NCBI GenBank assembly: GCA_950295325.1
Contig: OX485803.1
Location: 42,547,554 to 42,611,553 of the forward strand
Origin: Polytrichum commune
Taxonomy: Eukaryota > Streptophyta > Polytrichopsida > Polytrichales > Polytrichaceae
Direction of reading: 5' to 3'
DNA length: 64,000 bases
A program made the translations under genes and the position numbers. Each line of letters starts with the position of its first letter. The first letter of the stretch is position 1. Below the pieces are notes generated by a model. The model worked only from the letters and a program-made list of their open reading frames with translations. It had not been told where the DNA came from and searched no databases. This document shows, piece after piece, positions 11,311 through 21,795 of the stretch.

Positions 11311-11983
11311 CAATAAAGAGTCACAACTAAAAGGACATCCTTCATATTCCCAAAGCCATAATTTTACACACACCTCATAATACGAAGTTGATGGTGAGTG
11401 ACTAAGAATTTTTTAGCTAAGGATAACCACATTCTTAGCCATGCCTTGCTTCAACAAAACCAACCTAGCATTACCTCAACCTATCCAAAACTCTAGATTC
11501 ACATGCCATAAATGCTATTAGCCACTCTATCAGCATAATAACTACATTAGCACCCCCATTACACAACAAGGGCAACATAGGCCTCCTCAAACACCGATGA
11601 TGGTTGTAAATCATACCAGCATCTTCACTCCAACTAGAAAGTACCCCACATGCTCCCTCATAAGCTCCCCAAAAAAACCTTGTATGATCAAATCGAAACA
11701 CTGAAGGGTCCTCCTCCACCACCATCACTAAGCTCCGAGTTAATGTGTTGAGAGGCCTTGCCCGAATATGTGCCTACCTTGCCAATTGGGGACACACACA
11801 ATGAACAAAGCCAACCTCTAGCCCTCCCTCCCACGGTTGTCACACACCTAATTGTGAGGAAACAATATCATGAGAGTATGCAACCGGAGCTTCCTCAACT
11901 CTAGGCCCTTCCCATCCCCCTACAAGTGGCGCTCCCACACTATCTCCAATACATCACCCCCTCCGATTAATATTGAATTGGCC
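11311..11983. other. No gene recognised; insertion target of the Mutator-like element
   Basis: C-rich on the plus strand, with an 85-codon minus-strand frame at 11471-11728 of no known family. The character continues to the right of the transposon (18399-18490 and 20040-20600), so these were probably one stretch before the insertions. It may be remains of an older element or gene. Confidence 0.4.
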
Positions 11984-11993
11984 ACCTCCAAGT

Positions 11994-12061
11994 GGGGAGT
12001 GCTATCTTGTGAGCGGTGAGCAGTGAGCGGTGAGCGATGAGCGGTAATTTGTGAGCGGTGA
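11994..12061 (+). repeat. Left terminal inverted repeat of the MULE
   Basis: Begins GGGGAGTGCTATCTTGTGAG and continues with five or six heptads of TGAGCGG type. It pairs with 18321-18388. Heptad arrays inside a TIR are plausible repeated transposase contacts. Confidence 0.85.
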
Positions 12062-12685
12062 AGAAAACAAAATATTTGGTAATAGGACCCCTAGTATCCT
12101 ATAACCGTGGCCTAAAGAAATAAATTTTTAGGGTTCAATAATAAGAAGATTGGGGAGGACAAACAATATGAATGCTAGATTGCAAGTAGTGAGCAATGAA
12201 AAATACCAATATGTACATGACTCGGGGTTGTTAGTATGTGAGCATGCGAGTGTGAACTTGTGAGCCTTCAATTTTTTCCCGGTTATGGTTTGTAAATCCG
12301 TTGGGGGCCTATGATTGTGGAATTACATGTAAGGGTCTATAGTCCAAATGAACAACAAATGAGAATGTTGCTATAACAATTTTGTATAAAAAATGAACTA
12401 ATATACATTCAACTGTTGAGATAATAATAATGTAATTGGAGACAATGTGTAAGCAAACTCATGTTGAAAACAAGTGTAGCATGTTAGAATGTCTCACTAT
12501 AATACACATCAATGTAAAATTTGAATACATCATAACACTATCATGAGGGTGACATTTACGAAGTGCAAAACATAAAGAACAACAAAAGTGAATTGTAGAT
12601 ATAAATCGGGTAGTAGGTTTAAATTGTTGAAGTTCTTGGAAATCAAATATAAAAAATAAAAAATAATGGGCACATCATCCATACC

Positions 12686-14284
12686 ATCTGGACAATAGTT
12701 GATGGACACATGCATATTAGCCACAGTAGCATCAAAGAGCTTCTCGGTCTCAATAGCCAACTGCCAAATACAAAATAAAGATTAGAAAAATTGAATGATT
12801 GAAAAAATATTTTTTTTCAAAAAACATAGACAAAAATTTATCACCTGAGCCCACCAAGTAGCTTTATCAAGTCACTTACGAAACTCTATATCATTGAATT
12901 TTGGTTTCGGAAACTTGAGAGCCTCACGAAGAGTAGATGAACTGTTCCACCTCTCAAGCCACTTAATCTTCATAGATGTATCCATTGCCAAAGTTGCTAA
13001 CATCCAAAGTTTTTTTTGAATCATCTCAGGATTCTCATCGTGAGTTTCATAATGAGACTTCACCTGCTTTAAGAACATAGGACAATGTCTAGGATCTGCA
13101 ATGGAAAGTTGTTTCTTTAGTTCCAAATGGGAAGTCAATCCTACCCTCTCCACAGCTTTGGAAACAAATTCACCCACTGCACTTAAAGTCCAATATGTAG
13201 AATCAGGGTATTTCTCATAAAATTTCCTTTGAGCAGTAGCAGCAACATCTCCCAACTCTTGCTACACCAAGGAAAAAACATATAAGAGTATGATAAATCA
13301 CACATAATAAAAATAAGATGTAATAAAACACATAGTTATAGAATTCTAAATAAAAAGAAAAAAATATATACAAGAAAAAAAAAACGTGAAAAACTAATAT
13401 TTTAGAAAAATAACCTAATATAGAAATCCATTAAGAGCCTCAATAGTAAAAAGAAACCAAGTTCTATATTTGGATTTTTATTTGGCATCAACGGCAGTAA
13501 GATCTTCTTTGGAGACAACTTTTTTTAAATATGAAAGTGGTTGTCCAACAATGCTTTGAATGCGGCAAAGCTTATGAACAAGATTCGTACAAACATGGGA
13601 TTTTTAGTTCCTCATGACAAAATAAAACAACCAATGATAAGCCACGGAAAAGAAATATACAATAAAAAAATAAACTTAAAAGAAAACCAAATGAACCGAA
13701 CAAATAAAAAGAGAAGAATGAAGGAAGTATCACTTCATGTAAAGCTGCGAACATGGTTGTAATATCTCCCTTGACATCCAAAATAATACTTTCAACAGCA
13801 TAATGTCGAGCATGATCATGTATATGATCTCGATTAATAATGGGCAACCATGCTTGCAAACGGTGGTTTCCATCCCACATCATAAACATTTTGCGAGAGA
13901 ATACTTTGAGGTCCTCATCAGTTTGCAATATTTTTTCAAAGGCATCATTAGTCCGTACCCAATTTTCACTCCATGATTCAATGATATTATCAGTAATATT
14001 TATTGTTTTCCCCTCATTGTTTTCCAAGGCCACATAAAAAACCCCGTTGCCCTCCATATAACCACAAGCAACAAAATGTGCAGCCAGGTTCATAACGTTA
14101 TTTTTCAAAAAAGACCTAACAACAGGCAATGCAACCATTCGACATAGTGGAATGTTGAATTTTAATTGAGCCCTTGGTTGATACCTCAACCGTTCAAGAC
14201 AGGAGGATGTATTGATAGTTTCTTTTTTAAAAATGCATGCAATTGCAATTCCAATTGATCTTCAGAAAGATGTACAACTTCCAT
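12686..14284 (-). pseudogene. Spliced ParB-like gene carried by the MULE (damaged)
   Basis: Three predicted exons: 14284-13734 (ATG at 14284), 13261-12845 and 12760-12686. The introns have GT..AG borders (GTGATA donor and GTGTAG acceptor; CAGGTGATA donor and TTTGGCAG acceptor), and frame is kept across both junctions. Exon 1 carries MWDGNHRLQAW, matching the DG-x-HRL-x-A motif of the ParB/sulfiredoxin fold. A basic, helix-rich stretch precedes it and an acidic ILDVKGD strand follows. Exons 2-3 encode a helical region unlike anything I know (YEKYPDSTYWTLSAVGEF). Two breaks are visible: a frame change near 14190 between LSIHPPVLNG and RYQPRAQLKF, and an in-frame TGA at 12874-12872 between EFRK and LDKATWWAQ. 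The 3' end beyond 12686 is uncertain. It could be a MULE accessory gene or a captured host gene. Confidence 0.6.
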
Positions 14285-14460
14285 ATCTAAATCACAAAAA
14301 TATCATCCATATGAAAGATAAAACTAAATTAAAAGAAATATATACATATGAAAGAAATCACATATGCAAACTAAAATAATATACAAAAATATTTATGAAA
14401 GTAAGAGTATACATAAGGAAAAACCACATATAGAATAGAATCTGAAATTTCAATATGGAT

Positions 14461-15275
14461 GGCCGTTAACAGCCACCTTTGTAGGAGGAAAAAAAATGAA
14501 AGAAATAAGTGTATACATGAAGAAAAATACACATATAGAAAATAATATAAAATTTTAATAACGGTGGAAATGAGTGTATACATGAAAAAATAAACTTATA
14601 TACCAATAAATTTGAGATGCAACCAAGGGTGGCCGTTAACAGCCACACTTTTAGATGGAACAGACATAAGAAATATATGTATATATGTGATTTTATTTCA
14701 AAGAAATTATGTTGTTAAATGAAGACTGAAACCCAAAAAGAGGTACCCTAAACTAGAAAATAGAAGTTAGCATCATACAAAGGGTGGCCGTTGACGGCCA
14801 CCCTAAACTAGAACACAGAAGTTGGCATCATAAAAATGGTGGCCGTTAATGGCCAAACTTTTAGATGGAACAGAAATAAAAAATATATGTATATATATGA
14901 TTTTATTTCAAAGAAATTATGTTGTTAAATGAAGACTAAAACCCAAGAAGAGGTACCCTAAACTAGAAAATAGAAGTTAGCATCATACAAAGGGTGGCCG
15001 TTGACGGCCATCCTAAACTAGAACACAGAAGTTGGCATCATAAAAAGGGTGGCCGTTAACGGCCACACTTTTAGATGGAACAGACATAAGAAATATATGT
15101 ATATATGTGATTTTATTTCAAATAAAATATGTTGTTAAATGAAGACTGAAACCCAAGAACGGGTACCCTAAACTAGAAAATAGAAGTTAGCATCATACAA
15201 AAGGTGGCCGTTGACGGCCACCCTAAACTAGAACATAGAAGTTGGTATCATAAAAAGGGTGGCCGTTAACGGCTA
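14461..15275. repeat. 210-bp tandem array with eight palindromes
   Basis: Three near-identical 210-bp units span about 14628-15260. Each has two palindromic cores of GGCCGTTAACGGCC or GGCCGTTGACGGCC type. Cores lie at 14461, 14631, 14786, 14841, 14996, 15051, 15206 and 15261. One series (14631, 14841, 15051, 15261) and the other (14786, 14996, 15206) both step by exactly 210. The array sits between the start of the ParB-like gene and the transposase gene, where shared promoters or binding sites would be expected. Confidence 0.9.
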
Positions 15276-16139
15276 CCCATTTAGAAGAGAAATACACCTT
15301 GATTTGAGTCAGTTTCCGGAGTTGCTATAACATTTTCAAATATTCTAATTTATTTCCGAAAAAAATCAAGTGCATAGATTACAGCCTTGCCATGTACTCC
15401 AATTGTTTTCAGAATTTTTGGAGATGATATCAATTTTATATAAATCGCCAAAGTCTACTGAAATTAATATGATTAGATTTCCTGCATAAAATCTTCATTT
15501 TTTGAAGATTTTAGAAGAATCTAAGATGCTCTAATTGTTTTTTTGGCTCTAAAACATGCAAAACAAAATGATTTTATTTATGCTATTTACCGTTGGAATC
15601 GTATTCTCGGCATGCACAATATAATATACATTACATACCTCCAAATTTATTTTGATTTTAAAGTTATTTTCTTACGATTTTGTTCATACAACCTACCTCC
15701 ATCTCCGCCTCAGAAGATTGTTCTTCTTTTTCGTATTGTGTGGCATATTTCTCCATGGTTGCACGTGAGCGTACATGGCTTTTCTATTGTTCTACGAGTT
15801 TGGATAAGATGACCCAAAAATATATCAAACCATCATTGCAGTTTCAACACAAGTAATTATGTAAGGATTACAAAGACGCGAAAACAATGGACTACGCCGA
15901 GACTAAGTATCATGTGATTCGTTCTTGGTGGTTGTCATCCGGATCTGCCTCAGAAGAAGGCATCCTTGGCCTTTCAGAGTGGTTGGGTTTGTAGCACTTT
16001 CGTTACAGACAATGGGGTGGTCATATGTTATTTGTAAGTACATATCAAAATTCAATATTCAATGTTATTCATTTTTCTTTTATTATTATATATATTATAT
16101 ATTTTTATTATCCTCATATTTGTGTGTTGTTCATAAGAT
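15276..16139 (+). other. Upstream part of the MULE transposase gene, unresolved
   Basis: AT-rich, with no long frame. A good donor GTAAGT follows TATTT at about 16033, and an AG acceptor precedes the ATG at 16140. The exon before the donor may read STFVTDNGVV, which would suit the run-up to the catalytic Glu of a DDE transposase. A CATCTCCGCCTCAGAAGA-like phrase occurs at about 15701 and again in altered form near 15942. The two catalytic Asp motifs were not found, so the N-terminal two thirds seem lost or too decayed to read. Confidence 0.35.
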
Positions 16140-17503
16140 ATGACAATAGAACAACGTGCGGAAATGCCAACATACAACCTTGCAGAGACTGTACACAAAA
16201 AATGGCTCCAACAGTCCGGCAACAAGATGACTTGTTTATATGAAGCTACAGTGGATGACATGATCCGTGCCTTCATGCAAATTGCAAATTACCGGACATG
16301 GTTGAAAGGGGGTCTGATGATAAAGGTCTTGATTCGGCATCCTTGAAACTCAAAGCGGCTGCCAGGTGTGGGGATCCAAAAATGTTGGCTGATGCCATGA
16401 AGTCTTATCTAGGGGCAGAAGACGTCAACACTAAAGATTGTGCATTGGAAGGGTCAGAGCTCTTTGGTTCCACCAGACGCAAACTCAACCTATCACCGGA
16501 TGTTGATTATGACTCTCATCGACCCGACAAAGTGAACTATTTCATTCCTCGTCCCAACACCCGAGCAACTCGTCAACGTATAGAGGAATCGTTGAATTTT
16601 GCAATTCATGGTGTGGCTCATACCACATCTGTGTTAGAGACTGATTGTCTTGCTTCTAAGTGGCACATTGCAAGATTGCCACCCAACTCAGCCAAACAAT
16701 GTTGGGTACTGCAGGCCATTACAGGGACTATGTACAATACCAAAGTCGGGATTGGGAAACATGGCACACCTGCTCCAACATACAAAGGGCTCAGGAAGGA
16801 ATTTTGCTCTCCCTACAATGTGGAGTATGAATTTTGGTTTTGCCTTGACGATATTAAGCATTGTGTGAGTGGCAGTATGAAGAAATATGTGTTGGATTGG
16901 CCTATAGTACCCAACATGTGGCCGGTAAAGATAGGTACCAATCTATCGAGAGAGGAGGTTCTGGCATTTGAAGATGCTGAATTTCAACTACAGCAGAGGG
17001 AGGCATTGTCCCCTCGTCGTAGGCTTTCAACAATCGCAACTCTTCCCAAACCTCGCTCGCATTTTTGTATGCCACCAAACCCGGACGTCCACCCTACATT
17101 CAGGTTTGGGAAGACAGTGCGTCGTAATCCAACAGCACTGCTGGCGGATCACAAAAACAAATGGGAAAGCACCAGACTCATGGAAGATTACTATGTGGTT
17201 GGGGTCACTACCATTCCATATCCGGGCTTTGGAGTGATAATCAACATTGTCTCCAAGCAAGATATCACCTACCATGTCACAAATTGGCGACATCCCACAT
17301 TGCACATGCCCGGATTTCACGAAAATGTCATCTCATGCATCGGGAAAAAAAGGAAAATGGGGTATTGTAAACATCTTTATTATGTGTTTAGATTTTTGTG
17401 CAAGGTGGATTACGAGAGTGACAAGTTCATTCATGCACCTACATATACATATAATGGGGTCATGCAACTACTTGAACTTGCTGATATTGTAAAATGTGAG
17501 TAG
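16140..17503 (+). pseudogene. Mutator-like transposase, C-terminal part with SWIM zinc finger
   Basis: The first frame (16140 to about 16310) carries YNLAETVHKKWLQQSG. This matches the T/S-x-N-x-AE-x-x-H pattern around the catalytic Glu of MULE-type DDE transposases, the Glu being codon 16185-16187. The next frame (16298-17503) continues after a one-base shift at the run of G near 16308 and gives about 400 residues. Near its end is a SWIM zinc finger, C-x-C then C-x-H: HCTCPDF and YCKHLYYVF. The HCTC part is in a different frame from the rest between about 17280 and 17362, so two compensating small indels bracket it. SWIM fingers follow the DDE core in Mutator transposases and are thought to help bind DNA. 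The middle 300 residues are unfamiliar. Confidence 0.7.
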
Positions 17504-17639
17504 CATTGCAAGTGTTTTATTAAGCAACATATATTTGAATGTCAATAAATGGCATGTTTTGGTTTGGATTATTATAACAAAAATTAGTTATGGACTGAAA
17601 GTCTTTCAAATGATTCAGTAACTTCAATTCTATTTAGAC

Positions 17640-18002
17640 TACGACCCAACCGTGAGCGGTTTGATTGAATCACACAGATAAATAATAACAAGTTTCTAAA
17701 AATAAAAAATAATCGACAAGATTCTACGCACATCCGCGTAGTAACCTCTTCTTGGTATCCGCCTATAGATTATTCCTACTTTATCATTAGCTCAATTTGG
17801 GATAGCACCAGTCAATGTAACCAACCGGATTCGAACCTGGGTTGATCCAGACCTAATACCAGTCTCTTACACAACTCGCATCTACAGGCGGATGTCTCAA
17901 AATCTAGTAGCTACCTACATATTGACTGTTTCTAATATCTAATTTCCTTGCTTTTGTAGATTGTGGGCCTTAACTGAGCCCGTGAGCGGTTTGAGTGGTT
18001 CA
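17640..18002 (-). mobile_element. Possible tRNA-like SINE inside the MULE 3' flank
   Basis: On the minus strand a perfect pol III B box, GGTTCGAATCC, lies at 17837-17827. An A-box-like GCGAGTTGTGTAAGAGACTG sits about 40-60 bp upstream, like the two boxes of a tRNA-derived SINE. Direct repeats of GTGAGCGGTTTGA occur at about 17652 and 17982. An A/T-rich tail lies near 17700 on the plus strand. No second copy was found in the window, so the call rests on the boxes alone. Confidence 0.4.
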
Positions 18003-18010
18003 CAATTATG

Positions 18011-18205
18011 ACACCTACATATACGTATAATGAGGTTATGCACCTACTTGAACTTGTTGGTGTTGTGAAATGTGAGTAGTTGTACAAGTGTGGGTTGTAA
18101 CTACATGTATAAGGATATCAATAAATGACATGTATTGGTTTGGATTATTATAATAAAAATCAGCAATGGATTGAAAGTGTTTAAAATGATCCATGGCAAT
18201 AGGGT
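18011..18205 (+). pseudogene. Duplicated C-terminal end of the MULE transposase gene
   Basis: Repeats 17436-17625 at an offset of 575 bp. It encodes the same tail (TPTYTYNEVMHLLELVGVVK, then CE and a stop) followed by matching 3' sequence with AATAAATG and GGTTTGGATTATTATAA. The intervening piece holds the SINE-like sequence. It lacks any start and cannot be a gene by itself. Confidence 0.75.
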
Positions 18206-18320
18206 CCTTTCACGTGTGCTTCATTTAAAATACTGGCAATTTACAATTGAAAATATGCAATTAATTTGTCAAAATTCTGGTTATGTACCCTAAACCCGTA
18301 TGTCTTTACTAAATTTGGAG

Positions 18321-18388
18321 TCATTGCTCATATGTTACTGCTCACCACTCACCGCTCACTGCTCATCGCTCATAAGATAGCTTCCCTC
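18321..18388 (-). repeat. Right terminal inverted repeat of the MULE
   Basis: The reverse complement begins GAGGGAAGCTATCTTATGAG and continues with the same TGAGC heptads as the left end. It is followed directly by the 10-bp target duplication at 18389-18398. Confidence 0.85.
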
Positions 18389-18497
18389 ACCTCCAAGTCA
18401 ACCATCCCTACCACCAAAGCCATCTTCCAAAAGTGCAGAGACAAAGTCGACATTGGACTACAACCCAGGGCATGCCCACCTCACTAAGGGCCACTAA

Positions 18498-20035
18498 GAA
18501 TTCTTTACACTACGGTGGAGAAGTGCACCGGTCGGTCAAGAATTCTAGCCCAAGACATGGTTATTTGAGGTGAGGGATGGTGTGCCGGAGAAGATGAAAA
18601 GACAATAAAGAAAAAATGCCTTAAGAAGTCTTGACCGGCCATAGTGTAACCACCTAGAGGAGAAGTGTATTGGACAACTTCACCAAGAGGAGAAGTCCAC
18701 CGGACTACTTCACAAAATAGTCATAGCCGGCCATAGTAGAGACCTTACCCCCTAAATGACCATTGTATTGATCAAAAAAAACAAAAAACATATATGGCAA
18801 TGTTTTATAAATTCTTTCATGACAATAATTTATTTGAAAATGTTCCACCTTTATAATACATCCAAATTAAGGTAAATAAGTACGTAACATTGTCTTCTTA
18901 TTGATCTTTAAAGAAATTTCATATTGGTATAGTCCAACCTCATTAATACAACACTTGTTTATACAACACTCATTTATATGACACCCTCGAAATTACGACA
19001 CCCTCGATATTACGACACATTTTTGCGAGACCAAAATTTTTAGTTTAGAACTCCCTCTTTTATACAACTACAACACTCGATACTGCAACATTTAGAATCT
19101 ATGTTTTGTCATATTAAAGAGGTACTTAATGCTAGAATTCCTTTCATCTATATTATGTACATATAGAAAACATCCATTTTCACTTGGGATTTACTTGGGA
19201 ACTTCACTTATTGTTGGGAACTTCATGGTAATTAGGGTTACTAGTGTAAATTGGACATGGTTAGGGTGAGAGTGGCCTCCTGCCTAGTATGTTGCCTTGT
19301 ACACGGTTGATATAGTATCACCAATATCTTGATGCTAAATGCCATGCATCATTGTTGTCTAGTTTCTTATTAGAGAACTCTATATATTTTGGTGTTAATG
19401 AAATTATTAGTTTCCAAAAGTTAGATGGGAATTAAGATAAGATGACAGTTGCTAACTTGGGTAGGCAACACCAAAGATCTTTGGACTCTTATTTTAAGAG
19501 TTCTTGAGAATATTTGTATTTTTTTGGAGTTATAAGTTATTATTTCATACCATCTATATTGCTTAAACTTGTTGTATATACTCTTAAGCTCATTTTACTT
19601 ATGTTTTTGTATTCCCTCAATAATATGACAACTTTACGTCATTTGTCATATTAATGAGAAGATGACACCTCGATAATACAATTTTTTTGTGTTTCCCAAA
19701 AGTGTCATACTAAAGAGGGAGAACAATAGTGCAAAGATTTCTCTAGGGGAAAAATGTTATATTCAAGTTGGAGTTCTTTGGAGGCCAAGTTTCTTATTTG
19801 AGGCTTTGAGGTTGCCCAAGAAACTTGACCTCCAGAGAACTCCCCATCAAAAAAATTGTCGCCATGTTGGCAACCATGTCAATTTGTCATCCATGTATAA
19901 AGTTCTCCACCTAAGGACTTTTGGCCGTAGTGTAAACCACCACTGGACAAGAGTGTCACTATCGGCCAATCAAATTTCAAAATTCCCCTAGAATTCATGA
20001 CCGGTGGACTTCTCCACCTTAGTGTAAAGCAGTCC
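18498..20035. mobile_element. PIF/Harbinger-like element, about 1.5 kb, non-coding
   Basis: The left end is GAATTCTTTACACTACGGTG, then GAGAAGTGCACCGGTC. The right end, reverse-complemented, is GGACTGCTTTACACTAAGGT, then GGAGAAGTCCACCGGTC. TAA lies on both sides (18495-18497 and 20036-20038). Degenerate internal repeats of CCACCTAGAGGAGAAGT type occur near both ends. No transposase is seen. It appears to hold the pogo-like element listed next. Confidence 0.55.
18925..19725. mobile_element. Possible pogo/Tc1-mariner-like non-autonomous element
   Basis: The left part reads GTCCAACCTCATTAATACAA followed by short repeats of ACACTCGATATTACGACA type. The right part has the inverse theme (TATTAATGAGAAGATGACAC, CATACTAAAGAGGGAGAAC). 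Plant pogo elements have ends of the kind CAGT-x-x-AACCTC followed by A/T-rich repeats. The ends are too worn to prove a TA duplication. Confidence 0.4.
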
Positions 20036-20146
20036 TAAGTATGCCAGGATATCACTTCCCCAAAAATCATCCCATGCCACAAAGATTCAATTAAAACCGT
20101 GTCAATCATAACTTTGCCCACAAACTAACAAAATATTTTGCCAACA

Positions 20147-20149
<3 letters not shown>

Positions 20150-20181
<32 letters not shown>
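20150..20181. repeat. (TC)n microsatellite
   Basis: About 15 dinucleotide units ending in TTTT. A run of 11-12 C follows at about 20370. Confidence 0.95.
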
Positions 20182-20187
<6 letters not shown>

Positions 20188-21443
20188 AATAACAAAATGC
20201 CAAGATTATGTGTTAGGGAAGAGGTCCACCCTGTATCAAGCTCAAAATCTGGAATAACATTTTCTTGCATCAATTACCATTGTGGACTCATAAGGACTCG
20301 ACCTCAGCTCTCACATAGTACAAAGTCACAACCCCCTCCCCCTTGAATTATGTCATCTCAACATGTTCACCCCCCCCCCCCTTCCCACATGCAAATTTAT
20401 ACAAACTTCCCATGCTAATACAACTCTTCTCCCCTAGGCGTCTCCAAACCACCATTGGTCACAAACTCAAACTATCATCCCAACGCACAAGCCCATAAAG
20501 AAAGTCTAATATTAGTTACAGAGCCAACCTACCTACATGTCGGCAGTATTCTAGGAGTAGACTCTAAAGGAGTAAACCCGTTCAACAAACTCTAGAAAGA
20601 ACATGCCCTTAATTTCGTCGGAAGTTCATTTAATTTAGTATATAGACATGTGTTGTTTGGATGGTTTTCTCTCTACACTCACTTCTCATAGGATATAAAA
20701 CATACAGTCAATGCGAGATGATTAGCAAATCCAAATTTGTGCCCATAGGCACTTGCCTCATTTTGGCCTCATATCACAAGAATCTTTACTCTGATAATGA
20801 ATGAGATATCCAAACGAGCTTCATTATCAAAGTGGTCACATAGATCCCTGCAATCATGTTGATTATTAAACATAAAATGATTAGCATGTTTTGAGCAAGT
20901 TGTTCGATCTCGTTTAAATACTAGATACAATTTGTTTGATGTCCATTCTTAAATCCACACCTGACCACATACCACTCAAATGTAGGTATCCAAAGCTTTG
21001 CTACATTGGATTAACACACATCTACCTTAGTGTTGTGATGCAAATCACAAAATGACAGTGGCATTTAGTTCTTGGTAGAGGAAGCCGGAAAGTCCCATGG
21101 TGTAAAGAATTGATGGTACACAAGTGCCTATAAGAAAAGAAAAAGAGAAAAGAAAAAGAAAAAGGAAGGACTAAAGGAAATAAAGAATGTATCCTTGTGG
21201 AAATGTGGACCGAAATCTCTGTCTTCATTGGTAGGTCCAAATTCTGTATTCTAGTGTAAAATAGACCAAGCTTGTCTTCTTCCATGGAGAAAGTAAAAAT
21301 GATGGAGGTGTAGCACGAATCTAACTAAAGGACAATGGCGTTACTTTCGTTACTTATTTTTCCTTTGCATTATTGAAGTTGACATTCCAACTTGCATGAT
21401 TGCCTTTCCTTGTGAGACACCAAAGCCAAATTTTCTCCTTGAA
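20182..21443. other. No gene recognised
   Basis: C-rich on the plus strand to about 20600, like the DNA left of the MULE at 11311-11983, then AT-rich. A fragment near 20955-20995 resembles the tail of family F. The minus-strand frame at 21022-21285 is driven by an A/G-rich run and is not convincing. Confidence 0.4.
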
Positions 21444-21795
21444 AGGTACATGGGTGTTATTTGGTTCTATTTTACATGTTCTCCAACTTCTACCAACTAG
21501 GTTAAACAACAAAACTTGTGTTGCATTAGCAAATCTATGATGAAACATTCGCAAAAATCGGATTAAGATTCGGATCTCCCATGATTTAGTTATGATCATC
21601 GGAAGTGCATGTTTGTTGATTTCGTAACTGGATACATAGGTCCTCCCAATTGTGTTCAATATTGAGTGTGTAATGGTTATTTATATTTGAAGACTTAGTC
21701 CAATCTTTTTGAAACATGTGTCTTTATAATGTTTGCTCTTTGATCCTCACCGAACCATATACCAATCTTATAGGGGTCCGACTAAGAAAATGAGC
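21444..21795 (+). repeat. Dispersed repeat family F, copy 1
   Basis: About 350 bp that recurs on the same strand at 49681-50022 and 63436-63790. Common landmarks are TTCTCCAACTTCTACC, AACTTGTGTTGCATTAGCAA, GGTCCTCCCAATTGTGT and CATGTGTCTTTATAATGTTT. It has no terminal repeats and no coding. It could be a solo LTR or a retrotransposon tail. Confidence 0.7.

Larger units (their letters stand above)
11994..18388. mobile_element. Mutator-like element (MULE), 6.4 kb, with two divergent genes
   Basis: Both ends carry a terminal inverted repeat of about 68 bp, roughly 80 percent identical by eye (about 14 mismatches), with the core GCTATCTT followed by tandem TGAGCGG/TGAGCAG heptads. The 10-bp direct repeat ACCTCCAAGT abuts both ends (11984-11993 and 18389-18398), and an extra shared C makes it up to 11 bp. 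A 9-11 bp duplication is the hallmark of Mutator. The right half encodes a plus-strand transposase tail with a SWIM finger. The left half encodes a minus-strand spliced gene with a ParB-like motif. A 210-bp tandem array lies between. The transposase catalytic Asp region was not found and both genes are damaged, so the copy is probably inactive. Confidence 0.85.

Noticed and set aside
14371-14648. Minus-strand frames rich in Phe, Tyr and Leu
   Set aside because: They come from AT-rich spacer next to the tandem array and have no start context or domain.
17821-17900. A tRNA gene around the GGTTCGAATCC box
   Set aside because: The acceptor stem and anticodon arm cannot be folded into a cloverleaf, so the boxes fit a SINE-like sequence better.
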